64,000 bases of DNA from JBFGJH01 sp041586155 (GCA_041586155.1 JBFHAT010000002.1:61235-125234); one strand, 5' to 3'; shown: positions 1 to 8,633, counted from the stretch's first letter. The notes: generated by a model not told the origin, from the sequence alone. Numbers and translations are program-made.

Positions 1-872
1 CGGCTGAGACGCTCCAGAAGCGACATGGCGGCGTGGCCTTCGTTTACGTGCCACACCGCAGGCGCGATGCCCAGCGCGTCCAAGACTCGCACGGACCCCA
101 CCCCCAACACCAGCTCCTGGCAGAAACGCATCTCCCGTCCCCGCACGTACAGCGAGTGGGTGATGGGCCGGTCGGCGGGCTCGTTGACGGGCAGGTCGGT
201 GTCGAGCAGGAGAATCGTCACCCGCCCGACCTGCAACGACCAGACGGCAGCGACGACGCTGCGGCCGGGAAACTCGACGGTGACCCGCAGATGCCCGCCG
301 GTACGCGAAGCCACCGGGCGGACCGGCAGCCGGGACAGGTCGAGAATGGGATATTGCTGCTGCTGGGCGCCGTCGGCTTCGACGGTTTGGCGGAAATAAC
401 CCCGCCGGTACATCAGGCCGGTTGCAACGAACGGAAGTCCGAGATCAGATGCCGATTTGGCGTGATCACCCGCCAGGATCCCCAGGCCGCCCGAGTAGAT
501 CGGCATCGAAGAGTGGACGCCGTACTCGGCGCACAAGTAGGCGATGATGCCGTCGCTCTGCTCGGCGTGATGGCGGTCGTACCACGTCTCGGTGGAATCC
601 ATGTAGCCGTCATATGCGGCGATCGCCTCGCCGTAACGGTCGGCGAATATCTCCGACTCGGCGAGGCGATCCCAGGAGTCCCGATCCACGGCCGCCAACA
701 ATTCGATCGGATTGCGGTACTGCTCCCACAGCTCCGGCGAAATCGACCGCCACACGTCGGTGGCGGCTTCGTCCCAGCTCCACCACAGGTTGTAGGCGAG
801 GTCGTAGAGGCGGCTGAATCGCTGAGGAACGGACAGCTCGGTGGTCGTGAGGACGGGGACGTCGACGCGCAT
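1..872 (-). CDS. glgP: Alpha-glucan (maltodextrin/glycogen) phosphorylase, N-terminal part
   Basis: Releases glucose-1-phosphate from alpha-1,4-glucans in the cytoplasm. About 290 N-terminal residues lie in the window; the rest, including the PLP-lysine region, runs off the left edge. The protein starts MRVDVPVLTTTELS and carries the DUF3417-like N-terminal motif YNLWWSW, then the family motif YSGGLGILAGDHAKSASDLG near residue 120 and HVNEGHAA near residue 280. This is the short actinobacterial and thermophile type of phosphorylase rather than the long E. coli GlgP type. The ATG at 872 has a GGGAG ribosome site 9 nt upstream. It is divergent from the threonine aldolase gene, with 64 nt between the starts. 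Confidence 0.9.
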   Translation of the reverse strand, partial: MRVDVPVLTTTELSVPQRFSRLYDLAYNLWWSWDEAATDVWRSISPELWEQYRNPIELLAAVDRDSWDRLAESEIFADRYGEAIAAYDGYMDSTETWYDRHHAEQSDGIIAYLCAEYGVHSSMPIYSGGLGILAGDHAKSASDLGLPFVATGLMYRRGYFRQTVEADGAQQQQYPILDLSRLPVRPVASRTGGHLRVTVEFPGRSVVAAVWSLQVGRVTILLLDTDLPVNEPADRPITHSLYVRGREMRFCQELVLGVGSVRVLDALGIAPAVWHVNEGHAAMSLLERLS

Positions 873-924
873 TGATCGTGCTCCCAGATGGCGAGGGAGG
901 CATCGTAGCGGTGTCGTGGTGCGG

Positions 925-930
925 TATCGT
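925..930 (+). promoter_or_regulatory. -10 hexamer of a leaderless promoter for the threonine aldolase/fab operon
   Basis: TATCGT ends 6 nt before the ATG at 937. This matches the actinobacterial TANNNT hexamer, with transcription expected to begin at the start codon. No Shine-Dalgarno sequence lies in the gap and no clear -35 is seen. Confidence 0.5.
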
Positions 931-936
931 CACCCG

Positions 937-1977
937 ATGCCTTTCAGCGACGGCGTGGCCGATTTTCGCTCGGATACCGTCACCCGCCCCACCGATGAGA
1001 TGAGAGCCGCGATGGCTGCAGCCGACGTCGGCGACGACGTCTACGGCGAAGACCCCACCGTGAACTTGCTCCAGGAGCGGGCGGCGGAGCTGGTGGGCCA
1101 CGAGGCCGCGCTGTTCGTGCCGTCGGGGACGATGGGCAATCAGATCGGCATCGCCATCCTCGCCCGTCCCGGGGACGGAGTGGTTTGCGTCGAGACGGCT
1201 CACATTCGTCGGTTCGAGGCGGGCGGGCTGGCCGCCAACTCCGGAGTCGAGACCATTCCCGTACCAAGCCCCGACGGGGGGATCACGGTCGAGCAGATCG
1301 AGCGCGTGAACGAAGATGATGCCCACCTCCCTTCGCCGGCAGTGCTGGCATGGGAGAACAGCCACAACATGTCGGGCGGCCGCGTCATCGACCTCGAGAT
1401 GTTCACCGCCTCGACGCAGGCCGCTCGTCGACGGGGCTGGTCCGTCCACCTCGACGGGGCCCGGATCTTCAACGCTGCGGTCGCCGCCGGAGTGCCGGTC
1501 ACCGACTACACGCGCCAGGCGGACACCGTGCAGTTCTGCCTGTCCAAGGCGCTGGGCGCTCCCGTGGGATCGATCCTGGCGGGCAGCCGGCAGCTCATCG
1601 ACCGGGCCGTGCGGGTGCGCAAGCGCCTCGGCGGCGGCATGCGACAAGCCGGCATCGTCGCCGCTGGCGGTTTGGTCGCGCTGGATCACCGTGCCGACCT
1701 CGTGGCCGATCACGCCCTGGCAGCCCGACTCGCCAAGGAGCTCCACGCCCTGGTGCCTGATGCGGTCGATCCTGGCTCGGTGGTCACCAACATCGTCTTG
1801 GTCGATCAGGCGGCGGTGCCCTGCAGCAACGAGCGCCTCCAGGCCGCGTTCGACGAACAGCGAGTCAAGGTCGCTCCAATCGCCGGCTCGATTCTGCGGT
1901 TCGTCACACATCGGGATGTCGGCGACAGCGATGTCGAGCGGGTGGTGGCCGCCTTCCGCGCCGCAAGCGGCCATTGA
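937..1977 (+). CDS. ltaE: Threonine aldolase (PLP-dependent, aspartate aminotransferase fold)
   Basis: Cleaves L-threonine or L-allo-threonine to glycine and acetaldehyde. The protein is 346 aa, normal for the family. It starts with the typical FRSDTVTRPTDEMRAAM motif, has GDDVYGEDPTVN near residue 35, and SKALGAPVGS with the PLP-binding lysine at residue 204. ATG 937 is chosen because it gives the canonical N-terminus and sits 6 nt behind a TATCGT -10 hexamer, implying a leaderless mRNA. It ends 12 nt before fabD, so it is probably the first gene of the fatty-acid operon. Glycine supply and fatty-acid synthesis have no obvious link, so the pairing may only reflect shared transcription. Exact stereospecificity cannot be told from sequence. 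Confidence 0.9.
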   Translation: MPFSDGVADFRSDTVTRPTDEMRAAMAAADVGDDVYGEDPTVNLLQERAAELVGHEAALFVPSGTMGNQIGIAILARPGDGVVCVETAHIRRFEAGGLAANSGVETIPVPSPDGGITVEQIERVNEDDAHLPSPAVLAWENSHNMSGGRVIDLEMFTASTQAARRRGWSVHLDGARIFNAAVAAGVPVTDYTRQADTVQFCLSKALGAPVGSILAGSRQLIDRAVRVRKRLGGGMRQAGIVAAGGLVALDHRADLVADHALAARLAKELHALVPDAVDPGSVVTNIVLVDQAAVPCSNERLQAAFDEQRVKVAPIAGSILRFVTHRDVGDSDVERVVAAFRAASGH

Positions 1978-1989
1978 GGGTCGTCTGAC

Positions 1990-2955
1990 GTGTTCGCGGT
2001 GCTCTTTCCCGGACAAGGCAGCCAGACCGTGGGCATGGGCGCCGACCTGTTCGACGCGTTCCCCGATCTGCTCGGTGGCCAAGCTGACGCCGCCCTGGGA
2101 TGGAGCCTTCGCGATGTGTGCCTCACCGGCCCCGAGGAGCGCTTGACGAGGACCGAGCACGCCCAGCCTGCGCTGTATGCCTTGTCGGCTGTCTTGTGGC
2201 GTCTGGCGGCCGCTCAACTGGAGGCGTCTGGTTTACGGCCGTCGGCGATGGCGGGGCATTCGCTCGGGGAGTACACCGCTCTGACGGCGGCGGGGGCGAT
2301 GGGATTCGAAGATGGGCTCAGGCTCGTCGCCACCCGTGGTGCGGCCATGGCTGCCGCTGCGGATCTCGAACCATCCGGTATGGCTGCGCTCATCGGAGGC
2401 GGATCCGACGACGCCGAGGCGCTGTGTGTGGCTCGACGGGGCGACGGGGGTCGGCTGTGGGTCGCCAACCGCAACGCCCCCGGCCAGGTGGTGGCGGCGG
2501 GCGGCTCAGACGACCTCGACTGGGCGGCCGCCAATGCCCGCGAATTCGGCATCCGCCGGGTGGTTCCATTGGCGGTGGCGGGGGCGTTCCACACACCGTT
2601 CATGGACTCGGCCGGGGAGCGACTTCGGTCGGCGCTGGCACACACGCCGTTCTCGGGTCCGGTTCCCCCGGTGTGGAGCAACGTGACCGCTGCGCCGGTG
2701 GACGCGACAGAGATCGAAGCGCTGCTGGCGCAGCAGGTGACGGCGCCCGTTCGGTTCGAAGAGACGCTGGTGGGCCTGCGAGCGGCCGGGATCAGGGTCT
2801 TCGTGCATGTGGGCCCCGGAGACGTCACCGCCGGCCTCGCCAGACGAACCATCTCGGACGCAGCGACGGTGACAATCAGCGAGATCACCCACATCGAGCC
2901 GGCGGTCGACGAGGTGGGCAAACTCGTTAAGATGCTGCCCGACGAGGAGGACTGA
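1990..2955 (+). CDS. fabD: Malonyl-CoA:ACP transacylase
   Basis: Moves malonyl from CoA to acyl carrier protein, giving the extender unit for type II fatty-acid synthesis. The protein is 321 aa. The N-terminus has FPGQGSQTVGMG, the nucleophile elbow GHSLGEY carries Ser91, and the catalytic His201 lies in GAFHTPFM. The start is GTG at 1990; the GQGSQ motif lies only a few residues in, so no other start is plausible. The stop TGA overlaps the fabH start by one base (TGATG), which suggests translational coupling. It is second in the ltaE-fabD-fabH-fabG-acpP-fabF operon. Confidence 0.95.
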   Translation: MFAVLFPGQGSQTVGMGADLFDAFPDLLGGQADAALGWSLRDVCLTGPEERLTRTEHAQPALYALSAVLWRLAAAQLEASGLRPSAMAGHSLGEYTALTAAGAMGFEDGLRLVATRGAAMAAAADLEPSGMAALIGGGSDDAEALCVARRGDGGRLWVANRNAPGQVVAAGGSDDLDWAAANAREFGIRRVVPLAVAGAFHTPFMDSAGERLRSALAHTPFSGPVPPVWSNVTAAPVDATEIEALLAQQVTAPVRFEETLVGLRAAGIRVFVHVGPGDVTAGLARRTISDAATVTISEITHIEPAVDEVGKLVKMLPDEED

Positions 2956-4040
2956 TGCGCAACGCCACGATCACGGGCTGGGGCAAAGCACTTCCGCCGG
3001 CAGTCTTGTCGAATGCCGATCTGGAGGCGATCGTCGACACCGACGACGATTGGATCACCACCCGCACCGGGATCAAGGAGCGCCGTATTTCACACGTGGA
3101 GACCTCGGACATGGCGGCGATCGCCTCCCGGCGCGCCCTCGCTGCGGCAGGCAAGGACGCAGCGGATGTCGACCTGATCATCCTCGCCACCTGCACCGCC
3201 GATACGGTCATTCCTGCCGCCGCTGCTCATCTCCAAGCAAAGATCGGGGCGTCCAACGCCGCGGCGTTCGATCTCAACGCCGCCTGTTCTGGATTCGTGT
3301 ACGGCCTCGTCGTGGCCGACAGCATGATCAAGGCCGGCACCAACCACACCATCCTCCTGGTAGGTGCCGAGAAGCTCCACTATGTGATGGACTTCACAGA
3401 CCGCTCGACGTGTGTGCTCTTCGGCGATGGCGCCGGCGCGGTCGTCCTCGAAGTAACCGACGCTGATTGTGGACTGCGGTCATCCGAACTGGGGATGGAT
3501 GGCACCACCGCCGACCTGCTCTGTATCCCGGGAATGGGGACCGTGGGTACGGTCGGCCCCGACGATCCGATCGAGATGGGCATCCGCATGGAGGGCAGTG
3601 AGGTCTTCCGCCGGGCGGTGACGATGATGGGAGACGCCTCGGAGCGGGTGGTCGCGGGGGCCGGCCTGGCGCTGGAGGACATCGATCTCCTCGTTCCGCA
3701 TCAGGCGAACGTCCGGATCATCGATGCGACGGCGCGAAGGGTGAAACTGGATCCCAGCAAGGTGTACGTGAACATCCACGCCTATGGCAACACCTCGGCG
3801 GCCACCATCCCCATCGCCCTCACCGAGGCTCTCGAGGACGGGCGGATCGAACCGGGCGCCAACCTCCTGTTCGCCGCATTCGGCGGCGGTCTCACCTGGG
3901 GAGCGGCAGTATTCACGTGGGGCGATCGGGTGGAGCCGATCGGGCAGAGCGATGCCGAGTTTCCTCATTCGACCGCTACCGCCATGGAGCTGCTGCAACC
4001 CAACCTGGAGTTCTTCGGGGTCGAGGCTCGATCGGAATGA
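2955..4040 (+). CDS. fabH: Beta-ketoacyl-ACP synthase III
   Basis: Starts fatty-acid synthesis by condensing an acyl-CoA primer with malonyl-ACP. The protein is 361 aa, slightly longer than the usual 320-340, with the extra length at the C-terminus after the thiolase-fold core. The catalytic triad is visible: Cys111 in ACSGF, His249 in PHQAN and Asn279 in GNTSAATIP. N-terminal ITGWGKALPP and the WITTRTGIKERR motif are family-typical. It overlaps fabD by 1 nt and fabG by 4 nt (ATGA). Primer choice (acetyl or branched acyl-CoA) cannot be read from sequence. Confidence 0.95.
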   Translation: MRNATITGWGKALPPAVLSNADLEAIVDTDDDWITTRTGIKERRISHVETSDMAAIASRRALAAAGKDAADVDLIILATCTADTVIPAAAAHLQAKIGASNAAAFDLNAACSGFVYGLVVADSMIKAGTNHTILLVGAEKLHYVMDFTDRSTCVLFGDGAGAVVLEVTDADCGLRSSELGMDGTTADLLCIPGMGTVGTVGPDDPIEMGIRMEGSEVFRRAVTMMGDASERVVAGAGLALEDIDLLVPHQANVRIIDATARRVKLDPSKVYVNIHAYGNTSAATIPIALTEALEDGRIEPGANLLFAAFGGGLTWGAAVFTWGDRVEPIGQSDAEFPHSTATAMELLQPNLEFFGVEARSE

Positions 4041-4771
4041 GCCGCGTCGCCCTCGTGACGGGTGGCAGCCGGGGAATCGGTCGGGCCATCTCGCTTGCCC
4101 TCGCCCAATCCGGCCATGCCGTTGCGGTGAATTACGCCGCCAACGCCGCGGCCGCCGAGGAGGTGGTCGGCCTTATTGCCGCCGGCGGGGGAGAGGCGGT
4201 CGCCGTGGGCGGTGATGTGGGCAATCGCGCCGACGTCGACCGCATCTTCGCCGAAGTCGAGGCAGCGCTTGGGCCCGTCGACGTGCTCGTCAACAACGCC
4301 GGCATCACCCGCGACGGACTGCTCCTGCGAATGGGCGACGACGACTGGAATGACGTCCTGACCACCAATCTGAGCTCGGTGTATCTGTGCACGAAGACGG
4401 CGATGCGCTCCATGGTCCGCAGCAAGTGGGGTCGGATCATCTCAGTGAGCAGCGTCTCGGGCATCGCGGGGAATCCGGGCCAGTCCAACTACGCAGCCTC
4501 GAAGGCCGGGATAATCGGCTTCACGAAGTCCGTCGCCAAGGAGGTCGGCAGCCGGGGCATCACCGCCAACGTAGTGGCGCCGGGGTTCATCAGCACCGAC
4601 ATGACCGCCGCACTGGGAGATGCCGCCGAGTCCGCCGCCGTAACGAGCTCGGCCATCGGCCGCCTGGGCTGGCCCGAAGAAGTGGCGGCGGCGGTCGATT
4701 TTCTCGCATCGGACGCTGCCTCGTACATCACCGGGCAGGTGCTCGTGGTGGACGGTGGGTTGGCGCTGTAG
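4037..4771 (+). CDS. fabG: 3-oxoacyl-ACP reductase
   Basis: NADPH-dependent reductase of the fatty-acid elongation cycle, from the short-chain dehydrogenase family. The protein is 244 aa. The Rossmann glycine motif TGGSRGIG is near residue 9 and NNAGITRD near residue 88. The catalytic Ser139, Tyr152 and Lys156 lie in SSVSGIAG...YAASK, and the C-terminus is GQVLVVDGGLAL. The ATG at 4037 overlaps the fabH stop (ATGA). A 31-nt gap with a GAAAGGA-like ribosome site follows before acpP. Its operon position argues for FabG rather than another SDR. Confidence 0.93.
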   Translation: MSRVALVTGGSRGIGRAISLALAQSGHAVAVNYAANAAAAEEVVGLIAAGGGEAVAVGGDVGNRADVDRIFAEVEAALGPVDVLVNNAGITRDGLLLRMGDDDWNDVLTTNLSSVYLCTKTAMRSMVRSKWGRIISVSSVSGIAGNPGQSNYAASKAGIIGFTKSVAKEVGSRGITANVVAPGFISTDMTAALGDAAESAAVTSSAIGRLGWPEEVAAAVDFLASDAASYITGQVLVVDGGLAL

Positions 4772-4802
4772 GTTCAGTCGCAAGAGCGAAAGGAAACGGA
4801 AC

Positions 4803-5048
4803 ATGGATCGTTCAGAGATCGAGTCTCGGCTCAACGGCCTGCTCGTATCAGAGTTGGGTCTCGACGAGTCCAAGATCAGGCCTGACGCCCGATTCGAGGA
4901 GGACCTCGAGGTCGATTCGCTGGGTGTGGTCGAGCTGCTCATGGCACTCGAGGACGAGTTCGGCGTTCAGATCCCCGACGAGGAGGCAGAGAACATCGGG
5001 ACGGTGGGTCAGGCCGTCGACCTCGTCGCCAACAAGCTGGCGGGATGA
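4803..5048 (+). CDS. acpP: Acyl carrier protein
   Basis: Carries growing acyl chains on a 4'-phosphopantetheine arm. The protein is 81 aa and acidic. The attachment serine is Ser39 in the conserved VDSLGVVELL motif at the start of helix II. ATG 4803 follows the purine-rich GAAAGGAAACGG, a good ribosome site. A longer in-frame reading from further upstream would add residues not seen in ACPs. The stop overlaps the fabF start (ATGATG), so FabF translation is probably coupled to ACP. Confidence 0.96.
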   Translation: MDRSEIESRLNGLLVSELGLDESKIRPDARFEEDLEVDSLGVVELLMALEDEFGVQIPDEEAENIGTVGQAVDLVANKLAG

Positions 5049-6304
5049 TGGGCTCCGGGGCAGAGAGGCGGCGGGTCGTCGTCACGGGCCTCGGCACGAT
5101 CAACCCGCTCGGCCACACCGTAGACGACACCTGGAAGGCTGCGCTGGCCGGCACCTCGGGAGTGGATCGCATCACCGCGTTCGATCCGAGCCGCCTGGCC
5201 ACTCAGATCGCGGCGGAGGTGAAGGACTTCGATCCGGAAGACCACTTCGAGCGAAAGGATGCTCGTCGGATGGACCGGTTCACGCAGCTCTTCATGGTGG
5301 CGACCGCCCAGGCCTTGCAGGACGCCGGGATCGCCTTCGATCCCGCAGACCCCGACGCTCGCCGGGCGGGCGTGGTCATCGGAGCCGGGATCGGTGGCAT
5401 GCTGACGTTCGTGGAGGGCATCGACACGCTGCGCGAGCGGGGACCGAGCCGGATCAACCCTCTCACGATCCCCAAGCTCATCTCCAACATGGGGGCAGGC
5501 ATGGCCTCCATCGAGTTCAACCTCTACGGACCGACCAACTGCACCGTGACCGCGTGTTCTGCGTCGGCCAATGCGATCGGCGACGCCGCCGAGATCATCC
5601 GGCGGGGAGCCGCCGACGTCATGGTCGCCGGTGGTAGTGAGGCGGTCATCTGCGAGTTCGCGGTGGGGTCGTTCAACAGCTCGAAGGCCTTGTCCACCAA
5701 CAACGATGACCCGCAGGGCGCGTCTCGCCCGTTCGATCTGAACAGAGACGGGTTCGTGCTGGGCGAGGGCGCCGCCACGCTCATCCTCGAGGAGAGAGAG
5801 CGAGCGTTGGCCCGTGGTGCGGACATCCACGCCGAGCTGATCGGCTACGGAATGTCGGCGGACGCATATCACATCACGCTGCCCAGACCGGGTGGTGCGG
5901 GCGCGGCGGCCGCAATGGTGGCCGCGATGGAAGATGCGGGCATCGAGCCCGCCGAGGTGGACTACATCAACGCCCACGGGACGTCGACGTCGGCGAACGA
6001 CGCCACCGAGACCGCGGCGATCAAGCTGGCGCTGGGCGACCGTGCCGGTTCAGTGGCTATCTCATCGACGAAGTCCATGACCGGACATCTGCTCGGTGGT
6101 GCGGGGGCGATGGAGGCCGTGTTCTCGATCCTGGCGATCAATCGTTCGACGCTGCCGCCCACCATCAACTACCAGACGCCGGATCCGGAGTGTGACCTCG
6201 ACTACGTGCCGAACACCCCGCGGGAAGCGGACGTCTCCACCGTGATGAGCAACTCGTTCGGGTTCGGGGGCCACAACGTGGCGCTGGTGTTCAGGGCGGC
6301 CTAA
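5045..6304 (+). CDS. fabF: Beta-ketoacyl-ACP synthase II
   Basis: Elongating condensing enzyme of type II fatty-acid synthesis. The protein is 419 aa. The catalytic Cys171 lies in TACSASANAIGDA. The two histidines lie in NAHGTSTSANDATE and in the SSTKSMTGHLLGGAGA block. The C-terminus NSFGFGGHNVALVFR is diagnostic. Two adjacent ATGs (5045 and 5048) are possible starts; the first overlaps the acpP stop. This is the last gene of the operon and overlaps the convergent small membrane protein gene by 4 nt, leaving no room for a separate terminator. Confidence 0.95.
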   Translation: MMGSGAERRRVVVTGLGTINPLGHTVDDTWKAALAGTSGVDRITAFDPSRLATQIAAEVKDFDPEDHFERKDARRMDRFTQLFMVATAQALQDAGIAFDPADPDARRAGVVIGAGIGGMLTFVEGIDTLRERGPSRINPLTIPKLISNMGAGMASIEFNLYGPTNCTVTACSASANAIGDAAEIIRRGAADVMVAGGSEAVICEFAVGSFNSSKALSTNNDDPQGASRPFDLNRDGFVLGEGAATLILEERERALARGADIHAELIGYGMSADAYHITLPRPGGAGAAAAMVAAMEDAGIEPAEVDYINAHGTSTSANDATETAAIKLALGDRAGSVAISSTKSMTGHLLGGAGAMEAVFSILAINRSTLPPTINYQTPDPECDLDYVPNTPREADVSTVMSNSFGFGGHNVALVFRAA

Positions 6305-6564
6305 TCGTCTTGGGGCTGCTCGCAGCCCACTTCGGGAGGAGTCGAGCCCTTCTCGGTTGCCTCCCGCCACTCGCCGATCGATCGGATGGCGAGCACCGCC
6401 ACAGTGCCGAACCCGACTGCCGTCAGACTGCCGAAGACGAGCGCGGCGGCAAGGCCCGAGCCACAGAAGCCGTCGCAACTCGAAAGCGCATAGGCAATGG
6501 CGCCACTCAAGGTCCCTCCGACGACGGCGGGACCGAACACCCAAGGATTCGGATACCTCCTCAC
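6301..6564 (-). CDS. Small membrane protein of unknown function (87 aa)
   Basis: Not recognised. It starts with GTG at 6564, overlapping the stop of the upstream membrane-protein gene (GTGA), and it has the sequence MRRYPNPWVFGPAVVGG at its N-terminus. Two hydrophobic segments (about residues 9-28 and 38-60) flank a short loop with two cysteines, CDGFC, near residues 30-34. A charged C-terminal tail follows. The exact overlap with its neighbour and the hydrophobic pattern argue for a real gene. It probably works with the membrane protein encoded upstream in the same transcript. Confidence 0.6.
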   Translation of the reverse strand: MRRYPNPWVFGPAVVGGTLSGAIAYALSSCDGFCGSGLAAALVFGSLTAVGFGTVAVLAIRSIGEWREATEKGSTPPEVGCEQPQDD

Positions 6565-7346
6565 AGAGGCCGCCCGCGTTCGTCGATTCCGGCCACGCGG
6601 CGCACCTCCTCGGGAGCCATCTCGGGGAATACCGGTTTGGGGTCGACCCGGCGGGGCTCGAGCGGCGCCACAGTCAGCAACGCCGCCTCGTTCCACGCCC
6701 AGATACCCGTGGTCGCGGTGACTGCGGCGATGGCCACCGTGCCGGCCACCGAACCCGCAGCGAAGGCCGCGATCACGCCCAACGCAGGCACGATCGCGCG
6801 GGCGGCCCACAGCGCGGCGACGTAGCCACGCCCGAACGCCCACGCGGTCACCACGGCGACGATGCTCCATCCGATGCCGGCTGGGCTCGCTCCTGCGACG
6901 CCGGCCACGAATGGCACTGCAAGCAGGCCGAGCGCCAACAGGATCGAGGGGGCCGGCAGGGGAGCTGGCGGCGGGAGCCGTCTCGTCCACCGGTCCAACG
7001 GCGGCCCCACCGCCACTGCGAGCGCCAGGCCGTCGAGGGCGACCGCGGCCCACCACCAATTGGTCGCCGGGACGAGCACCAGGGAAAAGAGCCCACCACT
7101 CACCGCTGCGACGAGCGCTCGGCGCGCCCAGCGACCGTGGGTGACCACGAAACCGACCACGGCAACCGTCGCAAACAACCCCAACCCGATGGCAGCGAGA
7201 ATCCAGCGACCGGACGTCTCGGTGAGCAGCAGCACTGCGGCCGTCGCGACCAAGGCGGTCGTGATCAGGCCCACCTGCCAGAACGGTCCGGTGAGGGCAT
7301 CAGCCGCCGGGTCCTGCGGCGGGAACGAACGTGCGGGTCGCACCAC
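6561..7346 (-). CDS. Polytopic membrane protein of unknown function
   Basis: About 261 aa with seven or eight hydrophobic stretches rich in Ala, Val and Leu, and a soluble tail ending MAPEEVRRVAGIDERGRPL. No family recognised. I chose the tandem GTG at 7346/7343 because it begins just before a proline-rich cytoplasmic segment and lies 6 nt behind GATAAT, a good -10 for a leaderless transcript. A start at 7463 is possible but would overlap the divergent Nudix gene. The gene overlaps the small membrane protein downstream by 4 nt. Confidence 0.6.
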   Translation of the reverse strand: MVRPARSFPPQDPAADALTGPFWQVGLITTALVATAAVLLLTETSGRWILAAIGLGLFATVAVVGFVVTHGRWARRALVAAVSGGLFSLVLVPATNWWWAAVALDGLALAVAVGPPLDRWTRRLPPPAPLPAPSILLALGLLAVPFVAGVAGASPAGIGWSIVAVVTAWAFGRGYVAALWAARAIVPALGVIAAFAAGSVAGTVAIAAVTATTGIWAWNEAALLTVAPLEPRRVDPKPVFPEMAPEEVRRVAGIDERGRPL

Positions 7347-7352
7347 CGTGCC

Positions 7353-7358
7353 ATTATC
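7353..7358 (-). promoter_or_regulatory. -10 hexamer, leaderless promoter of the membrane-protein pair
   Basis: GATAAT on the minus strand, one base from the TATAAT consensus, ends 6 nt before GTG 7346. It faces the Nudix promoter about 65 bp away. Confidence 0.4.
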
Positions 7359-7421
7359 GCGTGACTTGCCCTGGCCGCTGACGAGGCGCAACCGAACGGG
7401 CTCTCGGGCGACGACGGACCC

Positions 7422-7427
7422 TATGAT
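7422..7427 (+). promoter_or_regulatory. -10 hexamer, leaderless promoter of the Nudix gene
   Basis: TATGAT ends 7 nt before GTG 7435. The ATG inside this hexamer (7423) is therefore unlikely to be the translation start. Confidence 0.45.
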
Positions 7428-7434
7428 CGGCGGC

Positions 7435-7950
7435 GTGGACCAGGCCTGGCCGGGTGAATACACCTTCTGCCCTCATTGTGCAGCACCGCTGGAGATGCGA
7501 CAGGTGGGTCGACGAGAACGCATGCGCTGCCCGCGCTGTGAATTCGTCCACTGGCGCAATCCGGCGGTGGGTGCTGCCGTCGTGATCATTCGCAACAAGA
7601 ACGTGCTGCTCGTCAAGCGGGGACCGGGTACCGCCCGCTCGGGCTACTGGGCCATACCGGCCGGGTTCGTAGACTATGGAGAGGACGTCCGGGCTGCCGC
7701 GGCCAGGGAGTTGCGGGAGGAAACCGGTCTGGAGGCTGAGATCGGCGACGTGTTGTGGGTCGCGTCGAACTTCCATGACCCGGCCAAGCTCACGGTGGGC
7801 GTGTGGTTCGAGGGACGTGAGACCGGTGGCGAGCTTGCCGCCGGCGACGACGCCGTCGATGTCGGGTTCTTCTCGTTCGATAGGCTGCCGGAGCTGGCGT
7901 TTGAAACCGACCGGGCTCTGTTCGGGTGGCTGCACCGCCGATTCGGCTGA
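7435..7950 (+). CDS. Nudix hydrolase with N-terminal zinc ribbon (NADH pyrophosphatase-like)
   Basis: Hydrolyses a nucleoside diphosphate linked to another group; substrate not determined. The protein is 171 aa. An N-terminal rubredoxin-like knuckle CPHC...CPRC (about residues 12-34) precedes a Nudix fold whose box is complete: GFVDYGEDVRAAAARELREE followed by TGL, about residues 75-97. The zinc ribbon resembles NudC, but the protein lacks NudC's long N-terminal domain. ORF context allows ATG 7423 (four residues longer), but that ATG overlaps a TATGAT -10 hexamer, so GTG 7435 is preferred. It converges with the histidine phosphatase gene, one base away. Confidence 0.88.
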   Translation: MDQAWPGEYTFCPHCAAPLEMRQVGRRERMRCPRCEFVHWRNPAVGAAVVIIRNKNVLLVKRGPGTARSGYWAIPAGFVDYGEDVRAAAARELREETGLEAEIGDVLWVASNFHDPAKLTVGVWFEGRETGGELAAGDDAVDVGFFSFDRLPELAFETDRALFGWLHRRFG

Positions 7951-7951
7951 A

Positions 7952-8572
7952 TCACTGCGGCGGGAACGCCTCCTGCTCCTCGGGATCGTGACGGGCTACC
8001 TCTTTCCACGGAGTGCCCCGTTCCAGCGTGAGGACCGTGGCGTGACCCGGTTTGGTATGGTGCTGATCCGCCAGCGATCCGCCGGTGAGCAGCAGGCGTG
8101 CTGCCTGCACCGGATCCTGGTGCGACACGACGACGACATCGCCGCCCGGGTGTCGATCGTCGATCGCCTCGATCGCCTTGCCGAGCCTGCGGGCGCAATC
8201 CTCGAGTGACTCACGAGCGAACGGCAGGTCCCATGGGTGGGCCAGGTATGCCTCCAATTGCCCGGGAAGCGCCTCCGGCAGGTCCTCCCAGACGATTCCT
8301 GCCCAGTCATCGGCGAGCTTCCACTCGGTCAGCTCATCGTCGACCAGGACCGGGAGTCCATGCGGCTCGGCGAGCACCCAGGCCGTCTCGAGCGCCCGTT
8401 GGAGGGGACTCGACCAGACGGCAACCACCGGTCGGCGAGCCAGGTAGCGGGCGGCCTCGGTAGCCTGCCGCCGGCCTCGGTCCGACAAGCCGAATCCGGC
8501 GAGCCGGGCGTAGACGACGTGCTCGGGGTTCTCCACCTCGCCATGTCGTATCAGATGAACGTACGAAGCCAT
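7952..8572 (-). CDS. Histidine phosphatase family protein (phosphoglycerate mutase-like)
   Basis: The protein is 206 aa. The phosphorylated-histidine motif IRHGEV is at residues 7-12, and the second catalytic histidine is probably in VVSHQDPV near residue 150. An arginine motif WSSPLQRALETA near residue 54 is typical of the branch. The substrate is unknown. ATG 8572 gives the normal short N-terminus before RHG and lies 7 nt behind TAGCGT, so the message is probably leaderless. The gene diverges from dinB with 67 nt between starts. Confidence 0.85.
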   Translation of the reverse strand: MASYVHLIRHGEVENPEHVVYARLAGFGLSDRGRRQATEAARYLARRPVVAVWSSPLQRALETAWVLAEPHGLPVLVDDELTEWKLADDWAGIVWEDLPEALPGQLEAYLAHPWDLPFARESLEDCARRLGKAIEAIDDRHPGGDVVVVSHQDPVQAARLLLTGGSLADQHHTKPGHATVLTLERGTPWKEVARHDPEEQEAFPPQ

Positions 8573-8579
8573 CCGGGGG

Positions 8580-8585
8580 ACGCTA
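8580..8585 (-). promoter_or_regulatory. -10 hexamer, leaderless promoter of the histidine phosphatase gene
   Basis: TAGCGT on the minus strand is followed by 7 nt and then ATG 8572. No Shine-Dalgarno sequence is present. Confidence 0.4.
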
Positions 8586-8627
8586 GTCGCCCTCGCTCGG
8601 GTCCCCACCGTCGAAGGCCGGGCGGGC

Positions 8628-8633
8628 TACCGT
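8628..8633 (+). promoter_or_regulatory. -10 hexamer, leaderless promoter of dinB
   Basis: TACCGT is followed by 6 nt and then ATG 8640. I found no mycobacterial-type SOS box (GTTCGA half-sites) in the 67-nt divergent region. Confidence 0.4.

Noticed and set aside
610..2217. 535-codon open frame on the minus strand
   Set aside because: It lies opposite the threonine aldolase and fabD genes and has no family features; long antisense frames are expected at this GC content.
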